A stretch of DNA of 64,000 nt, taken from positions 930,001-994,000 of the forward strand of contig BSDZ01000011.1 in NCBI GenBank assembly GCA_030268105.1. Reading direction: 5' to 3'. How positions within the stretch are numbered: the stretch's first letter is position 1; each line of letters begins with the position of its first letter. Source of the DNA: Volvox africanus. Taxonomy: Eukaryota; Chlorophyta; Chlorophyceae; Chlamydomonadales; Volvocaceae. Positions 59,001 through 64,000 of this stretch are shown piece after piece. Position numbers and translations under genes: made by a program. The notes under the pieces were generated by a model. That model saw nothing but the letters and a program-made list of their open reading frames with translations, was not told the origin of the DNA and did not search any database.

Positions 59001-61531
59001 GAGGCGCACCAAAACATATGTGCATACGGCAGGAAGAAAAATCAAAACGCACGATAATGCATGTACCAAGACGTCACGGCAGCCGAGCGGGACGACCAGC
59101 TCACCCAACGACACTAACAAGTACATCGCAGCGCCTGGACGTCACGGCGCTTGTTGTACGGCGGTGCATCTGTTATTACGTGTCCCACGATAATATCTGC
59201 GTGTCACGCCCTAACACTCCGGGTGCGTAACCACCGCGCAGATGAAAGGGCTTGAAAACGAACGAACACCAGCAGAGCCAAACTTTGGGTCTCGCACAGA
59301 TGTATTGAATGATCACCACATGGGCTTCCAGCGAAAAATGGATTACTGTGCAGCACAGCGGACCGTGCAACACGCTGCCAAAGGGCAAGCTGCACTCACT
59401 CAACACTCCATCCACCGGGCGACGTCCTTCAACTTCATTCAAAGCTACCAACCATATACAGATACGAGACAGGAAGAGACAAGACGACATGAAGACCCAC
59501 ATGATACGCGGCGGTCAGCCGCCGGTCGGCTACGTAGGGCATCCATTCCCCAAAGCGCGGCTACTCAATGCGCTACGCTTTGGCAAAAAATGTTACCTCG
59601 CTCTTACCGAGGATCGTTACTCTTGTTCCAATACACACAATAGCATACACACACATTAGTCGAGCACACCGTAGAATTACCGCACACGAAAATTTACATA
59701 AAGTTTACGAGGCAAGCAACGCCGCCCTAACCTACGTTAGTTTGTACCTAAATATCCTCCAGTACATCATGGGCGCACCCAGCTCTCCCCCAGAAACCAG
59801 CCGATGGATACGGTACATGAGAATGGAACACGCATTGAAACACACCATCCTTAGCGTCTTCAACAGCGCGTCCATTTACTTCTCGCCGTGGCAAGCTGAA
59901 GAATGGGCCACGTACGTACCGCGCGAGTAGGTGGATGAAGGAGTGCTAATAAACTTCAAATAAGCCAGGTCCTCAATAGCCAAGCAAACCAACATTACCT
60001 CGCCACAAAACGAAGGGGATGGGAGACGAATGCATTAAGGAAAAAGTGTCACCCATAAATCCAACCACACCAAATACGAAAATATGCACATCAAAATATC
60101 TTCCACGGACTTCCATACTCACTTGCTAACTCAAGTGGCGGCATCGCGAGCCCGTGTGGTGGTACCCCGGAGCGTTAAGCACGGCCTCAGCAGTTTTTAC
60201 TGCTGCGGATTCCATAGCCCTGCAAATATGTCAGTCCTGTCCGCAGCGACGGATCGCCCAACGGCTCCTTGTGGGAGACCTGATGGTTCATCATTACTAT
60301 GCGGGAACTCGGCCTCAGCACCGAGGCACAAATAGCCTAGGTGCAGACATAAAACAGCTTGCAACGAGCACACGCCAGGTACGCTCTCCTCATCATCAAC
60401 GATAACGTAATCGTGACTACTGCACACCTAACCAACCACACGAAACGGCTCCCGGGCCCCGAGCAATACACCGATCGATGTCGGCTGAGACACCGACACA
60501 CGCACTAGACCGGGCAGCAGCACCAGAAAATAACGGCCTCACTGGTCGACACGAACAACTACAACTGGTTTCAAATGGCCGCCGTCTATTGCGGGCCATT
60601 GACCCCTCGCCGGATTACATATTCCATGAGAAGTTGGGAAGTATAACTTGGCACCGGCACACCCAGGATGGGGGCTACGACTGCACATGTGCAATGAAAT
60701 GCTCTGGCAGCGGCAAGGGCTCGACCCGGATATGGGCACTCTACTGCGTGACCATAGCATACGCAACGTAGCTGTCAATGGGCCCTTGTGCAGACACGTT
60801 CCACACTCCATCGGGTAGCCACCTCTGGCAGCTCAAGCACGGCGGCTTCTCTCGCAAGGTGGAGGTGGGGGACTCACAGCACCACTAGGCATCCACGCAT
60901 GGTCCTCACCGAGCAGGACGGCCCACTCACCGGCGGCTCCATGCTACGCGCAACATGTGCCGCACATATGGCACAACTTTATTCGCACGCAAATGACTCG
61001 CGCATCGATCTGCACGCAAGCGCTACTATGTGAATAGAGCAATAGACACGGAAATAAAAGCATCCGTGAAGACATCGGAGGAAAAACAAAAACTACTCAA
61101 CTCATTTCAGGGTGCATATATGGTCTTGGTCTTGCAAGCAAGATAGTATATGGCCGAACACGAGCAGCGGCTCGCCAGCCGGCAGCACAGGAACCACACA
61201 TGCAGCGTGCCCGAAGGACACCCTCCAGCATGCAGGCGGGAAAGCCCGCACAATGCAAGCACCAGGCTGCACCTTTACAAAATAGTACGCAAGCTTTGTA
61301 AGGGGTTCACGATACCCACGACCCTTCAAAACAATAACAGAGGACACAGCAGCAGATCGAGCAAACACAGCAACAAATGATTCGACACATCCCAAACTGG
61401 CCAGCAGGCAGGAGGCCTGGGCCTTCATGTTTAGGGTTTTGCGCTACGGGCACCATATACCGGTCGCACTTGCACATCAATCTACCGAACGACCCAGAAC
61501 ACCAAAATTGTGTATAACCTAACATACCTGC
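56084..61531. other. Large gene-poor region
   Basis: I see no supportable gene. Open frames of up to 173 residues (58709-59230, plus) have no domain, and several overlap frames on the other strand. From about 58650 to 61500 the plus strand is C/A-rich, the same skew as other regions downstream of minus-strand genes. A short stretch at 56295-56416 (plus) reads like the end of a C2H2 zinc finger (FVCFVCSQEFTRHSKIKR) but has no partner exon. A small CA run lies near 58340-58375. Confidence 0.4.
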
Positions 61532-61536
61532 TTACA
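61532..61536 (-). terminator. Poly(A) signal TGTAA of the right-edge gene
   Basis: TTACA on plus gives TGTAA on minus about 90 bases past the stop codon at 61625, a typical distance. Confidence 0.5.
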
Positions 61537-61624
61537 AAACCATGAAAGGCAAACTGCAACGTTTGTTTGTTTGAAAATGCGTGGAAGCGGTAAATTAATT
61601 TCCTTTCCCTTTCCTTCTTGAGTA

Positions 61625-64000
61625 CTACACCATCCATGCGCCGGAAAGCGCCGCACTGGCGTAGGCCGGCGCTCCACCATATGGCACGGCGGCAGTGGCG
61701 GCATGGCTACCTGCCACCCCAGCGGTGAGGAGATTCCCTTGCATCATAACCAGCGGCCGCTGCTGTGTCTGTTGACGCAGCGCTATATTCAATTCAGAGG
61801 GGAAAGACAAGTCGAGTCCTGCGGGATTCTGGGCAGGAGGAACCGCAGGCAGCTGCCACTGCAGAGCTGTCAAGGGATCCGCCGGCTGCCAGACAACCAC
61901 ATCGTTCACTGAAGACATGCCGTCGTAAGCCTGCATGAGCTTCGCTGCTGCGGAAGCGATGCTCAGCGCCTCCGCCTGGGCAGAAGCAAGAGCTGACGGT
62001 GTCATGTTTGAAGGCGAAATCGCCATATCGAAGGGCAAACCATGCACGCCTGCGTCGGCGTTGGCTGCAGCAAGCAGCCCTAAAAGCTGGAGTTGCTGCA
62101 CCTGCATTTGCTGCATTTGCTGCTGCTGCTGTTGCAGCTGTCGATGGCGTTGCAGTTCCAGCTGGAGCTGTCGCTGAAGTACTAGCTTTTGTTGGAGCTG
62201 CAGTTGCTGTTGCTGCCGCCGCATCATAGCTGCGGCGTGGCGTGGCTCCCCGGACGGATTACCCATCTGGAGACGCTGAAGGGGCACATTGACCTCAGGC
62301 CCCCGGACCTGTGTCCCACGGAGGCATGCAGTCGACACCGCCACCGTCGGAGCTTTCCCGGAGCTTGCCGACAGCGGCTGCGGAGCCACTGCCACCTTTC
62401 CGGTGCCAGTGTATGAGCCAGTGGTCACTGTGCGGTCCCGTACCACGGCAGCGGCAGCCGGGGGTACAGGGACCACGGAGGCAGGCAGGGCAGCCGATAA
62501 GCTGCGCCCACGAGCGGCCAAGGTGGAGTCGGTGGCCGCCAGAAGCTGCTCCGATGCCAAGGGTCCAGATGCAGGTGCAGAAGGGGTAGTGGTGCTGAGC
62601 CCTCCGGCAGACTGGGCTAGAGAGCTGCGCTGGGCCGCGGCTTTCTGGCCAGGGCCGCAACGAGATGCTCCCCCGGTCGGGGCGCCGAGTGGCGGCGGCG
62701 ACGGAGACGGAACACTCGCTGCCGACGAACTGGGGACTGATCTGGACCGACCCAGCTGCTCTGTGCGGACCCGGCTGCCGCCACCATTGCGATTCTGTAG
62801 TGCAGACGGTGGTGGTGGTGGCGGCGGCGGTGGTGGTGGCGGCGGCGGCGGCGGCTTTGCTGACGGCGGCCCGTTCAGCAAAACCAGCGCAGTTTCCACG
62901 AGCCGTAGCACGACGCGGCGGTACTGGTCTGAAATGGACGCGCGGAGGGCCTCCTGGGCCGTCTTATCCTCGGAATCACTCTCGTGAGACAGCCCTTGCT
63001 GAGTACCGACCCCTCCCTTCCTGCCACCGGTGGCAGACGGTTTACCTGAGGACCCCACAGCGGGTGTTGCAGTGACGGGGGCACCACCACTGCTGCCGGT
63101 GCCCTCGGCTGCGGCTGCGGCGGCCGAGGAATCGTCGATGGCCTCCTCCGCCATGGTACGCAAATTATGAAGGTGGCAGGCGAGCAAGTGCACGCAGCTG
63201 GATCCGCTCTCCACGACTGAATTTACTAAGTCCTAAGCACGGACAGACACACAGGGAAAGATCCGACAATGAGTAAGTTCCGAACATCTCCTGCATCGGT
63301 GCGGGTCACTCAGGTTAGGACAGCCGCCTAAGAAGTAAAAGGGCCACAGGAAGTAAGGAAATCACACCACCACTGCCGCATTCTCGACTTCGTTAACTGA
63401 GTCCCTGACGTCCTGTATGGTTTTGCTGTTGTACGTGTCAGGGAAGAGATGGGGCAGTAATGTGATCACCTAATGTGAAGATTCTCCGGAGCACGCAGCC
63501 ACTCGCCCCAATCAACTCCATTGGGGGAGGATGGGGCTGTCGCTGACAAGACGGGAAGATCAGATCCTCACCGGATAGTCTTCGGGCGCGACGTTCAGAA
63601 GGACCTGCAGCAGTTGCGCGGGGCTGGTGTTGGTAGCTTGAGACACGGCTGCAAGCATGCGAGCCAACTGGATGTCGAACGGATGAATCTCGCGGGGAAG
63701 GTAGGGGGGCCCGTCCTCGTCTTCACCAGGCGCGGAGGTGCTTATCCGTTCCACCCCGGAAGAGGCCTCTCGTACAGGAAGATTGCCGCAGAACACCTCA
63801 GCTGGGTGCTGCTCATCCTTACTGAAGTCCAGTGAAAGCGCGGTCGCACCGAAAGTACAAGAGACGCAGTCTTCTGTGTTCTGGATTGCGGCAGCAGTAT
63901 AACCAGTGATGCTGCACACCTCAGAATCTTTTGAGGTCGGGGTGGAGTCTCCAGACGAGGGCGACGCATAGCCGTTGCAGGTCAGGGATGCCAAGGACCT
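61625..64000 (-). CDS. Large low-complexity protein, 3' part (runs off right edge), unrecognised
   Basis: Two exons are visible: an upstream one open from the window edge (64000) to a GTGAGG donor at 63572, and a terminal one from about 63208-63216 to the TAG at 61625. The upstream exon carries the only folded-looking segment: REIHPFDIQLARMLAAVSQA, then SPAQLLQVLLNVAPEDYP, two amphipathic helices. The terminal exon of about 528 codons continues with a helical part (VHLLACHLHNLRTMAEEAID; RASISDQYRRVVLRLVETAL), then a run of about 16 Pro, Ser/Ala/Pro-rich stretches, and a Gln/Leu-rich coiled segment (RQQQQLQLQQKLVLQRQLQL). Such composition is common in volvocine transcriptional or RNA-binding regulators, but I recognise no domain. 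The junction between the two exons is unresolved: the best acceptor (TTCAG) does not fit the phase, whereas an acceptor at 63209 does. Confidence 0.6.

Noticed and set aside
58709..59230. 173-codon open frame on plus
   Set aside because: It is in the C/A-rich region opposite the minus-strand gene's likely 3' flank. No domain, rich in His, Arg and Cys as expected from random C/A-rich sequence.

Overview
The window looks like nuclear DNA of a volvocine green alga, such as Volvox or a close relative. Genes are intron-rich with small phase-consistent exons and GT-AG introns. TGTAA poly(A) signals can be seen behind several genes. Proteins carry long Ser/Ala/Gly/Pro/Gln-rich inserts, and plastid functions (MGDG synthase, a plastid-type ABC1 kinase) are present. 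All exon models here were built by hand from ORF continuity, splice motifs and reading-phase agreement. They have no transcript support.

Layout from left to right: (1) a partial RWD-domain gene on the minus strand, divergent from an RBBP4/MSI1-like WD40 gene (606-2589, +); (2) a 13-exon plastid ABC1-type atypical kinase (6079-14212, -), divergent from a SET-domain protein with a likely transit peptide (14547-17695, +); (3) a gene-poor stretch with repeats and fragments; (4) a small DUF3253 gene (21752-22219, -) with an in-frame TGA where the family has its conserved Cys and a SECIS-like hairpin in its 3' flank, so it is a candidate selenoprotein; it is divergent from MGDG synthase MGD1 (23141-27039, +); (5) a KCTD-type BTB plus PHR protein (29340-32659, +), convergent with single-exon EIF6 (34378-35115, -); (6) a VHS-GAT (TOM1/TOL-like) sorting adaptor (35745-40994, +); (7) a very large OSCA/CSC1/TMEM63-type channel gene (43069-53701, +); (8) a mobile-DNA block (about 53.8-56.1 kb) holding AT-rich bacterial fragments (Tn3 transposase, Na+:solute symporter) and a tyrosine-recombinase element with long inverted repeats, with a further AT-rich bacterial IS256-like scrap inside an OSCA intron; (9) a gene-poor stretch; (10) the 3' part of a large low-complexity gene on the minus strand that runs off the right edge.

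Most genes are unrelated housekeeping genes; no operon-like system is evident. The two strongest observations are the candidate selenoprotein of the DUF3253 family and the bacterial (possibly rickettsial endosymbiont) DNA lodged in and beside the channel gene. The G+T-rich character of DNA downstream of stop codons, read on each gene's own strand, suggests long 3' UTRs and explains most long spurious ORFs.
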